From the NCBI GenBank assembly GCA_027405735.1, contig JAPEHQ010000001.1, forward strand, positions 1,116,001-1,180,000: a stretch of DNA of 64,000 nt. The letters are read 5' to 3'. The notes under the pieces were generated by a model that worked only from the letters and a program-made list of their open reading frames with translations, was not told where the DNA came from and did not search any database. Both the position numbers and the translations under genes were made by a program. Source of the stretch: Mucor racemosus. Taxonomy: Eukaryota > Mucoromycota > Mucoromycetes > Mucorales > Mucoraceae. Positions within the stretch are counted from its first letter, which is position 1, and the number at the start of each line of letters is the position of its first letter. This document shows positions 23,225-35,535 of the stretch, one piece after another.

Positions 23225-24530
23225 TGATCCCCTCTCAACTTTTTTAACAAAGTAACACCAAGAGAAAATTATATGCCAATGTACCTGAGATGTTCAGCTT
23301 TAATCCAAAAATGAGTATCCGGAAATATCCTATTTTTTGCAGTTGGTATAAATTTTTCAATGCTAATGTTTCAGATTTCTACAGGTGTTTCAACGCTAAA
23401 AATTAACAACTTTGAGGCTTTATATCTCTGCAAAAAATTAAGCTATGCTAACACTTTTAAATAATGAAACTTATCTGTTTTGAAGAAATCTATAACATAT
23501 TTCAGTATGAAAGATTCTAAGCACTATTATTTTTTTGAAATTTTTTTGGCATTTTTGTAGTAGATTTCAAAACATTCGTTAAAGCAAGCAGTAATTTTTT
23601 TTCATTCATGCCATAGAGCCCATTGAGCTCTCTTAGACCCAATTTAGGTAGTGATATTAAACGAGCCGAGCCTTTTTTATGCAGCCGAGCTTTTCTCAAG
23701 GCTCGTTAAAGTTAGACGAGCTTACAAAAAAGCTCGTTCAACCTCGACGAGCTTTTTTTTGCGCGTGACTAGAGCTCGTCTTTCTCAAACGAGCTTTTTA
23801 AAAAAAAGTCAAAAACTCGTCTTTGTCAAACGAGCTTTTATTAAAGCTCGGCTCGTTGTGGCGAGCTTTGGTCAAGCTCGTCCTAGGCTCGGCTCGTCTT
23901 TTATACTTAAATTTAGGGTTTTTTAAAATATTGATTTTTCGTGGAGATATCCTCAAAAATGTGTACAAAAAGATGCCCTCGCTTCTGGATTCAACTTTTT
24001 CCCTTGTATATCCTCATCTCAAATTCTGAATTCGAAAAAAAATTTGGACAAAATTCTTGTTTTCTCTACGTAAAATGTAACTAAAAAGTTCAGTAATGGC
24101 TAGATCGATAGATACTTTTGCTGCCCGTCATTTTAGTTAATTACATTTAAAGCATGTTTATAAAAAGCAATATATATTTTCAAAAAACCTCCAAATTTTC
24201 AATTACATTTTACCCAAAATTTAATATGAAAAATTTGTTTAAATTTTGCTTAGATGGATTTAGAATTCAAAATTGTACAAAAACTATTTAATGAGCTAGC
24301 TCAAGTTACTTTGGAGTTCATGGACATTTAAACGATTTTGTTTTTTGAAGCATTTTCTGATCCATTTGGCAAAATAATTTTGGAACTCAGTTACTACAAA
24401 CTTTAAGCTGTAGCGTAAACTACTATTTTGATTATCTCGACTAAAAATTAATATTTTACGCTGAAACAAAAAATAAAGAGTAGTTTCCAATTAGATCTAT
24501 CTTGTGCATACAAAATATTTATATTTTGAT
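23225..24530 (+). repeat. Repeat family A, copy 3, split by a hAT-type MITE
   Basis: Matches the other A copies from ATGCCAATGTACCTGAGATG (23272) to beyond TTGATTATCTCGAC (24425), interrupted at 23649-23909. The left end is shorter than copies 2 and 5. Confidence 0.8.
23649..23909. mobile_element. 261-bp hAT-type MITE rich in AGCTCG words, 8-bp target duplication
   Basis: The ends are TAGTGATATTAAACGAGCCG and, inverted, TAAGTATAAAAGACGAGCCG. The inner part of the terminal inverted repeat is identical (CGAGCCGAGCC). Flanks repeat AATTTAGG (23641-23648 and 23910-23917). The other A copies show the unoccupied site as CCAATTTAGTTTTT. The body has about a dozen GAGCT/AGCTCG words in both orientations, a known style of hAT subterminal motif. 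It is non-coding. Confidence 0.85.
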
Positions 24531-24532
24531 TT

Positions 24533-24606
24533 CATTATTGGTGTCGAGCCGGGGGTTTCCAGCCAAATTTATTAGTACATACAAGCTGGACTCGATAACA
24601 TCTCTA
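24533..24606. mobile_element. hAT-like mini-MITE, short family
   Basis: It contains ATTGGTGTCGAGCCGGG at the left and, inverted, a GATGTTATCGAGTCCAGCTT-like right end finishing TCTCTA. The interior aligns with 48496-48565 (CCAAATTTA-TAGTA). I could not find a convincing target duplication, so the left boundary is approximate. Confidence 0.6.
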
Positions 24607-24689
24607 CTTAATTTCGAAGTTTAAACTTTACAATCGATGCTACAAAAACGTAATTAAAATAAAAAAAACGATGGGAAATATAATTATAA

Positions 24690-25500
24690 CTGAAATGAAT
24701 GCAAGATTTAGAATAAATACTGTTGCAAGAAAAATGTATAATTTTATAAAAGAACTTGCTAAATTAAATCACACACAAAAAACTGAAGAGAATCTTTATT
24801 TAATATCAATAATTTGTCTTATTTATAAACAAATTCTATACTACATTTGTCGGTTAGATCAGTATTGGACCAATTATATCTTTCTGACATTCCATGTTAG
24901 ATCAATCTATTTACATTAGTAACATATCTCATTTAAGTTGAGCTTATTTTATGTAACTTAATCCAACAAATGGGTCTGTCTCACATTTTCCGCTTCTCAG
25001 ATCTTGCTTTAGATGTAATGATTCACATTACATAATGTTTCAACAATAATTGCATGAATTAGTTTCAGTTGCATAATTCATAAGAATATGTAAATGTTAA
25101 ATCAGATATTGAACATTAGTGAAAATATCTGTTTTCTTCTTCATTGATAATTTTAATCAAATAAACTTATTAACACAACCATAACCGATCTATTACTTAA
25201 TACTACTTGTCACATATTAATCACACCTAATACATTATAGTAAGTATTGACCAAAGTAATAGTCAACTACAATTAGTAACAACACCAACAACGTCCACCT
25301 ATAGTACTTGTTTCTTAATAGATCGAATCTATTATTGCAAGATCATAGTACTTATTACATTAGAACAATAATAAGGACAATCGGGAATGTTATCATAAAT
25401 CAGTTAGCTGACTTCTTCTTTAATCAATAAGGATTACAAATCAAAGGTTCATTATGTTCCAATTAACTGATGGATGCAACAATAATTCTTCTAAATTTAT
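24690..25500 (+). repeat. Repeat family D, copy 1, interrupted by a solo LTR
   Basis: 24690-25013 matches 51570-51895, and 25365-25480 matches 51896-52005; the LTR at 25014-25359 splits it. The frame at 24671-24919 is a chance frame in this repeat, because the second copy has frameshifts there. Confidence 0.7.
25014..25359 (+). mobile_element. Solo LTR, family G (346 bp), TTAGA duplication
   Basis: Starts TGTAATGATTCACATTACAT and ends ACTTATTACA, flanked by TTAGA (25009-25013 and 25360-25364). The uninterrupted paralogue at 51885-51910 reads ATCTTGCTTTAGAAAATAAG. It resembles the LTR at 49856-50191 at the start and in the internal CAATTAGTAACA-CACCAAC block. Confidence 0.85.
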
Positions 25501-26182
25501 TAAAGATACATAAAATAAGGCAACTGGGAGTTTATGCACACATACAATCTTATTTATCAATACGGCGCAAGTTTTCTAAATTTGTTATCACATAACATTC
25601 TTTTATGGACATTATTAAGGGACAATTACAATTATTTCAGGAACATTTACAATTATTTCAAGAAAATTTACACTACTTTTATAACATACAATACTATTAT
25701 TAAAGATGCAAACAATATATTTATTGTTTGTCGGTTTTCGAGGATATTAAACAGCTAATTTTGAAGCCAATTATATTTCTAACTCATATTGAGATGTAAT
25801 TCTTATAAATAGTCTTTTAAACCAAGACCTAGAAGCTCTTGGTTCTTTCTTTTACCATTAGTTTTTCTAGTAATAAAGCCTAAGTTCTCCATGATAAATG
25901 TTACTAGTCTTTATTATTATTCTTTCTATAAATAAGATTGTATGTATCCATAAACTCTCATTATTTAATGCAATTATTTTAATGACATAGACCTTGAATT
26001 TATGGATTTATCGCTTATTATATAGATAGAAACACTATATAAATGTATTATTCCGCTTATTTTGGCAAAAACTACAATAAAATTATGAAACGATTCTCTT
26101 GAAAAATTTATAAAAAAAAACACTAAAATCATCCCTTATTCATTAAAAATTGTTGTACAATGCTTTAATATATAGTTCATAT
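25501..26182. other. Gene-free AT-rich stretch
   Basis: Low-complexity AT-rich DNA with a run of ACAATTACAATTATTTCA-like near repeats (25621-25680). No gene or clear family match is seen. The 74-codon frame at 25534 lies across these repeats and looks fortuitous. Confidence 0.4.
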
Positions 26183-26208
26183 TACTACAGCCAAACTATG
26201 TTTTCCAT

Positions 26209-26267
26209 GGGCATAATGATCTGCACAGATGGGCCGAATAAAACATTTTGTGCAGATCATTATGCCC
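26209..26267. repeat. Perfect 19-bp inverted repeat (hairpin)
   Basis: The arms 26209-26227 and 26249-26267 are GGGCATAATGATCTGCACA and its exact inverse, with a 21-nt loop. It lies just inside the end of repeat B. The matching end of copy 3 (33170-33232) has the same elements but with mismatches. Confidence 0.85.
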
Positions 26268-26699
26268 AGATGAGCAGAGCAATGAGATCAAGGTTTCTTA
26301 GTCAGTTTATTAAAGTATATCAATTATGATATAATTAATAACAAAGATAATTTGAATGATTTAAAGCAGATGTGAGTTACTCTGATTCAACAGAATTGTC
26401 GTATTGATGAAATATATTAATTTGAAATTTGGGGTTTCAAAGAGTTCTGCCCATGTTCTTCTTTCGGGGACCAAATGGGAACAACGACAACAACCTATTT
26501 CGTAACACTAAAAGTATTTATGCCTTTGTAAATTTCTGTTTGTAATACACAAAATCGTTTTTCTTCCCTACTCTTTCCCCAGCTCTTTTATTTACGTTTA
26601 AAACTACAACAAAAAGACGAATATTTTTGATAAACTAAAATTAAGTAGCAGGTGCAAGTACGTTATAATCAATCCATTTTGGTCTAAAATCGATATCTA

Positions 26700-27253
26700 T
26701 GTTTAGGACATAGACTAGACTGGGTACATGTATTACTAGTAAAAGTGCTCAAAGGATTATTTAGACATGATTCTTAGCATAGAATGATGAGTATGAGTAT
26801 GAGGTGATAATGATGTATGCCAAATTTATTTTATTCAGTTATGTTACATTTAGTCTATGATGAAATGGTGTAGCCTGAGATCCTGAAGTGAACCAATCAT
26901 GAACTCGTTCCTGGAAATGGAATTCAACTATTCCATTTGCATCAACATTCACTATCTAAAGTAAATCAAGCATGAAGATCCTATATACTTAACTTGGTCG
27001 TATCCTACTAACCTTGCTATGGCCAACCTATTATATCATCATGTTGTAATCAACTAGTTCCTCAAGACGATGAAATCATCCTTTCATACACTCTGTATTG
27101 TAGACTCTATATCCACACTTCCAAAACATATAAATACCCTGAATCCAGATGTCGTTCGAGATGGATTGATTATCTTTTTTACCTACAATATACTCAATAA
27201 ATATATCTAGTTTTAACTTTATTTTCTAGTTATTCATTGTGTATATTTAAACA
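26700..27253 (+). mobile_element. Solo LTR, family H (554 bp), ATCTA duplication
   Basis: Begins TGTTTAGGACATAGACTAGA and ends GTGTATATTTAAACA, flanked by ATCTA (26695-26699 and 27254-27258). Unoccupied versions of the site are in the inverted copies at 32580-32600 and 63315-63335 (GATATCTACCT on the matching strand). It contains a TATAAATACC promoter-like run (27137) and a downstream AATAAATA. Confidence 0.85.
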
Positions 27254-27519
27254 ATCTACCTGGAGACAAACTGGTGATTATAAAAGTATGTATAGCATTG
27301 ACTTGATTTGAATGAATGAATAAACTCATATTAGTCTATTTAGTCTCTGAAAAGCATTTATTTCTATTTAGTGGCCATCAGCTAATAAGAAGAGGAAAAC
27401 AAGATGTTGTCTTGTATATCACTACCAACTATCAGACGTACACCATGATGATTACTTATTAGCTGGTTATTAATAATTGATTTTACTAATAAATCAATTT
27501 TTATAGGTCAAACGTAAGT

Positions 27520-27622
27520 TTGTTCTGGTAAAGCATTGAATAAATTGGCTTGGGACAAAGAGGGTACAAAGATGGCAATAGGTCCCAGTGATGGCCATGT
27601 TTATGTTTATGATGTTGGAGGG
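27520..27622 (+). pseudogene. Captured dynein intermediate chain fragment, copy 2 (left-truncated)
   Basis: The frame reads SGKALNKLAWDKEGTKMAIG then PSDGHVYVYDVGG, ending at a GTAAG donor-like site. The upstream half seen in copies 1, 3 and 4 is missing. Confidence 0.65.
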
Positions 27623-28930
27623 GTAAGACTAAAACTTAATACAAATTACCCCTAGCGCATTAGTTATCACGTAAGGCTATACTATCATCAAATAAACTAC
27701 CAAACAATATTAACATGTATAAAGATTTACAGTAATAAGCTTGAATCAAGTGGGTACATCATCGTAAATTTTTAAAAAAAGTTCTCAAGTACTATAAAAT
27801 CTCTTATTTTTAAGACTTACAAGGCTTATAAGCGGAATACTAATTTAGAAAATTATTTTTTCCAGATCATCAATTTTGACATTTTTTAAATTTTTTTTTT
27901 TGGTTTTGCAAATTTAGAGTTAATTATACTACCAATTATAAAAACAAAAAATATACACATATGCAGAATTTAACGCTCTATTTGCTCAATAAAAAATAAT
28001 AAACATTTTTATTGCAAAATATAACATAAAAATCCTTAAATCAAAAAACCGTTTTTGGGCCAAAAATGCTAATTTTCATTACTTAACATTTAATATTAAA
28101 CTTTTATAAAATGCGTATTAGTCATGGCTACAATTTTGTCTCACAATGTAGTATATTTAAACGTTGATTTTGGTATCAAAATTTGATTTTTCTGTTTTTT
28201 GATGAAAATCATGTGTGTTGGTAAGGATAAAACGAGCCCCGAAAATGTCCGCTACAAAATCTGAATTTTCAGACCGTACGTGCTTAAATATAAGAAAAGT
28301 TATAAAAAAACGCTTTTTTATTTAAAATTTAGATATACTAACTGTATATACTATAGTATGAGAGGCTTAGCCGTTCAATCTTGCTATGCTCAATTATGGC
28401 GTCGTTCTATGGACTCGCTTTGCAATTTTTTAATGAATCTATAATATGACAGACAGTTTTTCTAGTAGAAAAGTGTATGTTTCTACGATAGCAGATATTG
28501 CCTATTCTGCTTAGTTTATGGGTTGATGCGCTGTAATGCTGCTTTTACATTGGCTGAAATGAGCAATTTAACAGGGTTTTAATTGTGCTAAATAATGTAA
28601 AGCCTTGAAAATCCTTTTCTACGTGTGTTGTTTCTCTCTTTTTGCTTTCATATTCCAAGGATATATTCACTGTTTTATAAGGCATATCAGACTATCAAGC
28701 TGATATTCTTTTCTTTTGTCCGAATACACATGCTAACATAAGAAACTAATGTTTTTGATATACAGTAGGTAGCAGTCGTTATATTAGAGACTGATATTTT
28801 CATTTAACTGCATTCTAAGATCAAATATCATTATTTACTACTGCTGTATTGTTGGACATATTTCTTGATTACCAGATCTAATTGAAGGTAAAAATGATAT
28901 TTATATCTACTCAATGAAAAGCTAGAACTG

Positions 28931-29905
28931 GCTAATTCGACTCAATATTCGGTCAAACTCAAAACATTCAAACCCTATTTAAAAAATGCTGTGTAATGAG
29001 TCAAACATTTCAGTTTCATTTATGCAAAACTTTGCCTCATTCCTTGTATAAATACCACAAGGAAATCATTACATGATCCCTTGTAGATTTATCTGTCTTG
29101 TTACATTCCCTTTACTTTTATTTATTCACTAATAAATATCTAAACTACAAATAAGAACACCAACCTTCATCAATCCAGTGATCACCAATTTATAATAACA
29201 AGAATAATATCTATAAGCATATTATCTACCTTTGTTGTTAGTCCAAAATTACAGATCATTACATGCTGCATCCATCGGTTAATTGTAAGATAACGAACCT
29301 TTTGATTTGTAATCCTTATTGATAAGAAGTCAGCTAACTGTTCTATGATAATATTCTCAATTTTTGTTGTAGTATGCCCCCAAGTAAGTACCATCCTTTA
29401 TTACCTTGTACAGTATCAATACATCTTACATCTTACACTCTATTGACTACGACATGCATTGAAGCGCAAAGTCTTGATATCCGATATGAGAAACTCCTAG
29501 CATGCTAAGTTTATCCAGCAATCTACAAGAGCCCTTGGACATCAATTATGACACCATTTTATTTCATCCCAGCGGTTAATCAATCAAGTAGCTATTAAAT
29601 CATCAACATACAAGCACATTTAGGGCAGCATTGAAACAAGATAACTCACAAGCTCTGCAAGCACGGTTAAATTATCATTGATCCATTTCAATCCATAGAT
29701 TACTATCAAACAGATCCAATGGTTCAATAGTGCCTTAAATTAAATCTCAGGATCTCAATGTCAAATCAATATAAAAGGCCATACTTTTACATCTAAATAA
29801 ACGATATCTTGTTTTTATTATACAGTTGAAGAACTGATTAATTGCTCATTCTTTTATAATTGTATTCTTTATTAAGTATTATTTATCAATCCTGAAAATA
29901 TACGA
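28931..29905 (+). repeat. Repeat family F, copy between two inverted B copies
   Basis: Matches the inverse of 59265-60125. The left 230 bp look like an LTR promoter region: GACTCAATATTCGGTCAAAC, then TATAAATACC at 29056 and CACTAATAAATA near 29128. A frame at 29182-29394 (minus) and its twin at 59661-59873 are 70 residues each and nearly identical, but have no domain I know. Confidence 0.65.
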
Positions 29906-32900
29906 CACAGATTATTCTTTTTTTTTTGTTTCTATAATATTTAAAATTTTATCACTTTTCTAGAACATTTCGTGAGTTTGTAGCCAGTTTAAGCTTTTCA
30001 TTGAATAGATATAAATATCATTGCCTTCGATTTGATCTGGTAATCAAAAAATACGTCCAAAAATACAGTACTAAATAATGATATTTGATCTTAGAATGTA
30101 GTTAAATGAAAATATCAGTCTCTAATATAACGACTGCAACCTATATTAAAAACGTTAGTTTCTTGTGTTAGCATGCTTATTCAGATAAACGACAAGAATA
30201 CCAGCTTGATAGTCTGATAAATATGCATTATCAAACGGTGATCGGTGAATAATATCCATGGAATACGAAAGCAAAAAGAGAGAAACAACACACGTATAAA
30301 AGGATTTTCAAGGCTTTACATTATTTAGCGCAATGAAAACCCTGCTAAATTCCACATTTCACCCAATGTAAAAGTGGCATTACAGCGCATCAACCCATAA
30401 ACTAAGCAGAATAGGCAATATCTGCTATCATAGAAACATACATTTTTTTACTAAAAAAACTGTCTGTCATATCATACATTCATTAAAAAATTGCAAAAGC
30501 GAGCCGGTAAAGCGACGCCATAATTGAGCATAACACGATCGAACGGCTAAGTCTTTCATACTATAGTATATATCTAAGTTTTAAATGAAAAAGCGTTTTT
30601 TTTTTTACTTTTCTTATATTTAACCATGTATTGTCTGAAAATTCAGATTTTGTAGCGGACATTTTCGGGGCTCATTTTATCCTTACCAACACACATGATT
30701 TTTATCAAAAAACAGGAAAATCAAATTTTGACACCAAAATCAACGTTTAAATATACTACATTGTGAGACAAAATTGTAGCCATGACTAATACACATTTTA
30801 TAAAAGCTTAATATTAAATGTTAAGTAATGAAAATTAGCATTTTTGGCCCAAAAACTGTTTTTTGATTAAAGGATTTTTATGTTATATTTTGCAATAAAA
30901 ATGTTTATTATTTTTTATTGAGCAAATAGAGCGTTAAATTCTGCATATGTGTATATTTTTGTTTTTATAATTGGTAGTATAATTAACTCTAAATTTGCAA
31001 AACGAAAAAAAAAAAATTAAAAAATGTCAAAATTGATGATCTGGACAAAAATAATTTTCTAAATTAATATTCCGCTTATAAGCCTTGTAAGTCTTAAAAA
31101 TAAGAGATTTTATAATACTTGAGAACTTTTTTTAAGAATTTACGATGAAGTACCCGCTTGATTCAAGCTTATTACTGTAAATCTTTATACATGTTAATAT
31201 TGTGTGGTAATTTATTTGATGATAATATAGCCTTTCCTTATAATTATTGCGCTAGAAGTAATTTACATTAAGTTTTAGTCTTACCACTACAATATAATAA
31301 ACATAAACATGGCCATCACTGGGACCTATTGTCGCCTTTTTGCCGTCTGTGTCCCAAGCCAATTTATTCAATGCTTTACTAGAACCAACTTAAGTATTTA
31401 CAAATGGTTCCTTGGTATTTGCATTCAAATTCCATGAATTAAATTGACTGGTTATATCTACAGTAGTATCAAACGTATCATCAGCCCGCCTTATGATAAA
31501 TGTCAATCTAAAATCAGAAGCATCCTGATCTATCAGAATTAGGATTTACCGAATTACCAATTTAGAACATCTGTCAAACCATGATGTTCAACATGAGAAT
31601 CAAGCAAGGTTACATTTCATGACTCCAATATTACCACAGAAACATAACATATTATATCCATCATACACATTAATAATAATTTCTATTGCCATATTTAATG
31701 GACAGAGGTCCATTAGATCTTATCACACAATCCCAATAACTATATAAACCCATATTTAATTCATTCTAATAAACGGTACATTTTACTTTGATTTTAATTT
31801 ACATAGTCTCGATAAATTACATCCCATCGTCATTTTGTTATGAGCTATGAAAGCTTGATTTTTACTAATACAGCAATGAAATAACAAAAACAAGATGATA
31901 CTAATAGCATATGGTGAGTATTTAAGGTCTAAGTAAGTTTGATGAAGTATGGCTTTTAAACCCTTTTAAAAATCCTGAAACAAACACAACATCTTGGTTC
32001 TTCTGTAGTTTCTATCCATCAAAATGTTAAAATTTTCACTACACAATGAATACACCTTTTATCAATCTTGGCCTCGACTATGTACATTGAGTATCAGTTT
32101 TTTACCAGTTGTATTTTCTCTAATTCATAAATATTTAGTCATATTGAATGATGATTTGTAGTATTGCCAAAAAGAAAAGAACAAATGCGTCAAGGGTTTT
32201 CTGCATTTCAAATTATGCAGTTTAGTAGCAATTATTGCACTTAACTATGCTTTTTAAACCTATTAATCTTAATCAAAATAATTAGTACTTTCATTCAAAA
32301 GTAAGCTTTGCTTTATACATTTACATTTGCCTATTCAATAAATGACATTGCATTTATTAATATTTATATCAATCAATCAACTTCATCTTGACTCGGATAC
32401 ATTTGACAACTAAATGCCTAAATTATACTTGAGCCACCAGGTATCGCCAGAAAAAAACCTTGTACAGGTTGACGAAGCTTTTCAAATTGGATCTTTTTTT
32501 TTTTGTGTTCATCCTCATTTATTCATTTATTTATTCAAATCAAGTCAATGCTATACATACTTTTATAATCACCAATTTTTCTGCAGGTAGATATCAATTT
32601 TAGACCAAAAAAGCATTGATTATAACTTAGATGATGGAATAAAATGACTAAACCTTGGATGCTTTTTTGTTCGAAAAAATAATATTATAACGCGCCCTTA
32701 ACATTAAAAGTTAATAATTTATTTCCAAATAAATTATAGGAAAAACATGTAATTATACCTGCTGCTTGATTTCAGGTTATAAAAGATATCGGTCTTTTTG
32801 TTGTAGTTTTAAATATAAAGAAAAGAGCTGAGGAAAATGGGGAAGAAAAAAGAAAAATAACCTTAAATCAGTCGGTTTTGTGTGTTACAAACAGAAATTT

Positions 32901-33254
32901 ATAAAGGCATAAATACCTTTAGTATTGGTAAACAGGTTGTTGTCGTTGTTTCCATTTGGTCCCGAAAGAAGAACATGGGCAGAACTCTTTCAAACTCCAA
33001 ATTTTAAATGGATATATCTCGTCAATAAAAAAATTCTGTTAAATCAGAGTAACTCACATCTACTTTAAACAACCGTTCAAATTACCTTCGTTATTAATTA
33101 TATTATTATGATTGATATACTTTAGTGAATTGATTAGAAAACTTTGATCTCATTGCTCTGCTCATCTGGGTTGCCTGATCTGCATAAAAGTTTTTATTCT
33201 GCCCATCTGTGTAGATCATTATGCCCGTAGGAAGCATAGTTTGGCTGTAGTGTC
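29906..33254 (-). repeat. Repeat family B, copy 3 (right arm of the inverted pair)
   Basis: The most complete B copy together with 60126-63800. It runs from the TCACTTTTCTAGAACATTTC block to GCATAGTTTGGCTGTAGT at 33235, with the dynein-like fragment at 31285-31500. Right of that fragment come blocks shared with copies 1 and 5. No intact coding frame is present. Confidence 0.8.
31285..31500 (-). pseudogene. Captured dynein intermediate chain fragment, copy 3
   Basis: Reads ...GSSKALNKLAWDTDGKKATI followed by GPSDGHVYV and a donor-like GTAAG (minus strand). A TAA interrupts the frame just before GSSKAL, where other family members would have a sense codon. Upstream text still resembles SQFN-WNLNANT-EPFVNT. 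Confidence 0.65.
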
Positions 33255-33414
33255 TAGTTATTTATTTTGTATATTAAATATGGTTAATCTTTATTAAATA
33301 TAAAAACGAGATGGGAAAACCAAATGAAGGGTGAATGTCTATTGCTATTTATGTTTGATTAAAGGATTGCTTACGCACCTGTCTAGAACTGTGTTCTCTC
33401 ACTAAATTGTAGTT

Positions 33415-33780
33415 ATGACGGTCGCCCTGTGCTGCCCAAGATGCACATGGGCACAACAAAAGAAACTGCACACGTGCACAATGCTAAGCCTGTATGTGCA
33501 GAATTATAGATTCTGTCCATGTGCATGACATTAATCCCATGTGTGCATAATAGTAGAATTGCCCATAATAAGCATATCATTATCCCTATTTGTGCAGCAT
33601 AATAGCAAAATCTGACGATGAGCATAATGAGCTGATCGTATGGGCACAACAAATTGGTTCTTTGTACATGAGCATCGTGCCGTTCTCAAAATTCCATTGC
33701 ATTTTTTACTGGAATGGGTTTTTAAATTACATTTTCTTTTATTAATATAGATTATAGACAATACAATTTAATAGGTTGAT
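33415..33780 (+). mobile_element. Family C element, copy 2
   Basis: Same order of TGTGCA/GGGCA words as 6490-6935, with the start shortened (CCTGTGCTGCCCAAGATGCA). The shared block GCAGAATTATAGATTCTGTC is at about 33500. Non-coding. Confidence 0.65.
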
Positions 33781-34169
33781 GTAGTAGAGCAATACATTTA
33801 ACTGTCAATATATTTACGATTATTGTCATCATTTGTAAATATGTTTGTAGCTGTAATATTTGCAGCAACAATGGTTTTTGCTCGAGCATAAACTTAAATA
33901 ACACTTACTGCTTAAATTTATATGCAAGCCAAATCTAAGATTATAAATGTTACGATGTTGCTTTATCACACATAAATTTAAACAAATTAACCTTCTTTAA
34001 ACTTACTATTTTAGTTTACGATTGATTGTCAGCTGTAAAAAGATTTGTTTTCAAGTACAGTATATATACAATCAAAATTACTGTAATTAGGCAAGATGTT
34101 GGATTGTTCTTTTTTGTGTGTTTCTATATCATTTGAAATTTTATCACTTTTCTGGAACATTTCGTGGGT
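33781..34169 (+). repeat. Flanking repeat shared with 6936-7380
   Basis: It matches 6936-7380 without the 73-bp MITE and includes the GCTCGAGCATAAACTTAAAT landmark. It ends at GTGGGTTTGTA, where family A copy 4 begins. The ...TTTCTATATCATTTGAAATT text at 34125 is the unoccupied equivalent of the Tigger insertion site. Confidence 0.7.
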
Positions 34170-35535
34170 TTGTATGTAAAATCTTCAAAGGAGAGAGATG
34201 CACCTTCATTCTCCTATAGGCCATTGATATCTCTCTGTCTCTCGGAAAATAGAAATGTTAATATCAAAATATAGGTGCACTGGCCAAACATTGACCAAAA
34301 TTGATCTAAAATTGATCTAAAATTGATTATGGAAAATTGTGCGCCTAAATCAAGGTAGTGGTTTTTATTATTATTCACAAGACAGATCCAACTCTAAGCT
34401 ATTCTGTATTTTTTGTTTCAGCAAAAAATATTGATTTTTCGTCGAGATAATCAAAGTAATAGTTCTTTTCACAGCTGAAAATCTATTATAGCGGGGTTCC
34501 AAAATTAATTTGAAAAAATGAATTCAAAATGACCCAAAAACCATAATCGTTTAATAGTTCAAGAACTGCAAAGTAAATCGACCTAGCATCCTAAATAGTT
34601 TTTATAGAGTTTTGAATTCTGCATTCATCTAAATAAAATTAAAAAAAATGTTTGACATCAAATTCTGCTTAAAATGCGATTGAAATTTTGGAGGTTTTTT
34701 GAATATACATATCACTTTTCATAAGTATATTTAAAATATAAGCAATGGAAATAATGCACTGCAAAATCATCTATCGATCGAGCTATTGTTGAACATTCTA
34801 GCTGCATTGTTTGTAGAGAAAAGAAGATTTTTGTCAGTTTTTTTTTTTCAAATTCAGAATTTGGGATGAGGGTACATAAGGGAAAAATTGAAGCTAGAAA
34901 CGAAGGTATCTCTTCGCACACATTTTTGAGGATATCTCCACGAAAAATCAGTATTTTGAAAAAAACTAAACTGGATCCAAGAGAGTCCAACGAGGTTGCT
35001 GATGTGAATGTAAATAAAACGCTGCTCAATTTAACCAATATTTTGAAACCTACTATAGAAATGCCAAAAAAAATGAAAAAAAATAAAAGTGTTCAGAATT
35101 TTTTTATATTAACATCTGTTATAGAGCGCTTCAAAACAAGTAAGTTTCATTATTAAAAATTGTTAGTATAGCTTAATTTTTTGTAGAGATATGAACCCTA
35201 AAAGTTTTTAATTTTTAGCAGTGAAATACGCATAGAAATCTGAAACATTAGCACTGAAAAAATTAATACCAACTGCAAAAAATAGGATATTTCCGAATAC
35301 TAATTTTTGGATTAAAGTTGAACATCTCAGGTACATTGGCATATAATTCTTTCTTGGTGTTATTTAGTGAAAAAAAAGTCGAGCAGAAATGAAAAGTGAG
35401 ACCCAGTTTTCAAAGAAAAAGCAGTAAATTTTGCGTGTTTTTGAGTCTTTCGTGAGATATAAAGTAAATTTAGGGATAGATAGCATAATGCAACCAATTA
35501 ATATCTATTTAGCAGTGTCTAAGGTGTATCATAGA
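34170..35535 (-). repeat. Repeat family A, copy 4 (inverted, near full length)
   Basis: The inverse of 48862-50560 without its LTR; it spans about 1.37 kb, from GGCCATTGATATCTCTCTGT near the left to GTCTAAGGTGTATC at the right. It holds a 96-codon plus-strand frame (34866-35156) that recurs in the other copies. Confidence 0.8.

Larger units (their letters stand above)
26183..28930 (+). repeat. Repeat family B, copy 2 (left arm of a large inverted pair)
   Basis: It starts CTACAGCCAAACTATG, the inverse of the end of copy 3 at 33240-33254. It is interrupted by a solo LTR (26700-27253) and has lost about 1 kb around 27500 relative to copies 3 and 5. It carries the dynein-like fragment at 27520-27622. 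Confidence 0.75.

Noticed and set aside
24671..24919. 82-codon plus-strand frame
   Set aside because: Lies in repeat D; the second copy at 51570-51860 does not keep the frame.
29182..29394. 70-residue frame repeated at 59661-59873
   Set aside because: Kept nearly identical only because the whole repeat F is recent; a third copy of the region (51900-52010) is shifted and no domain is visible, so I did not call it a gene.
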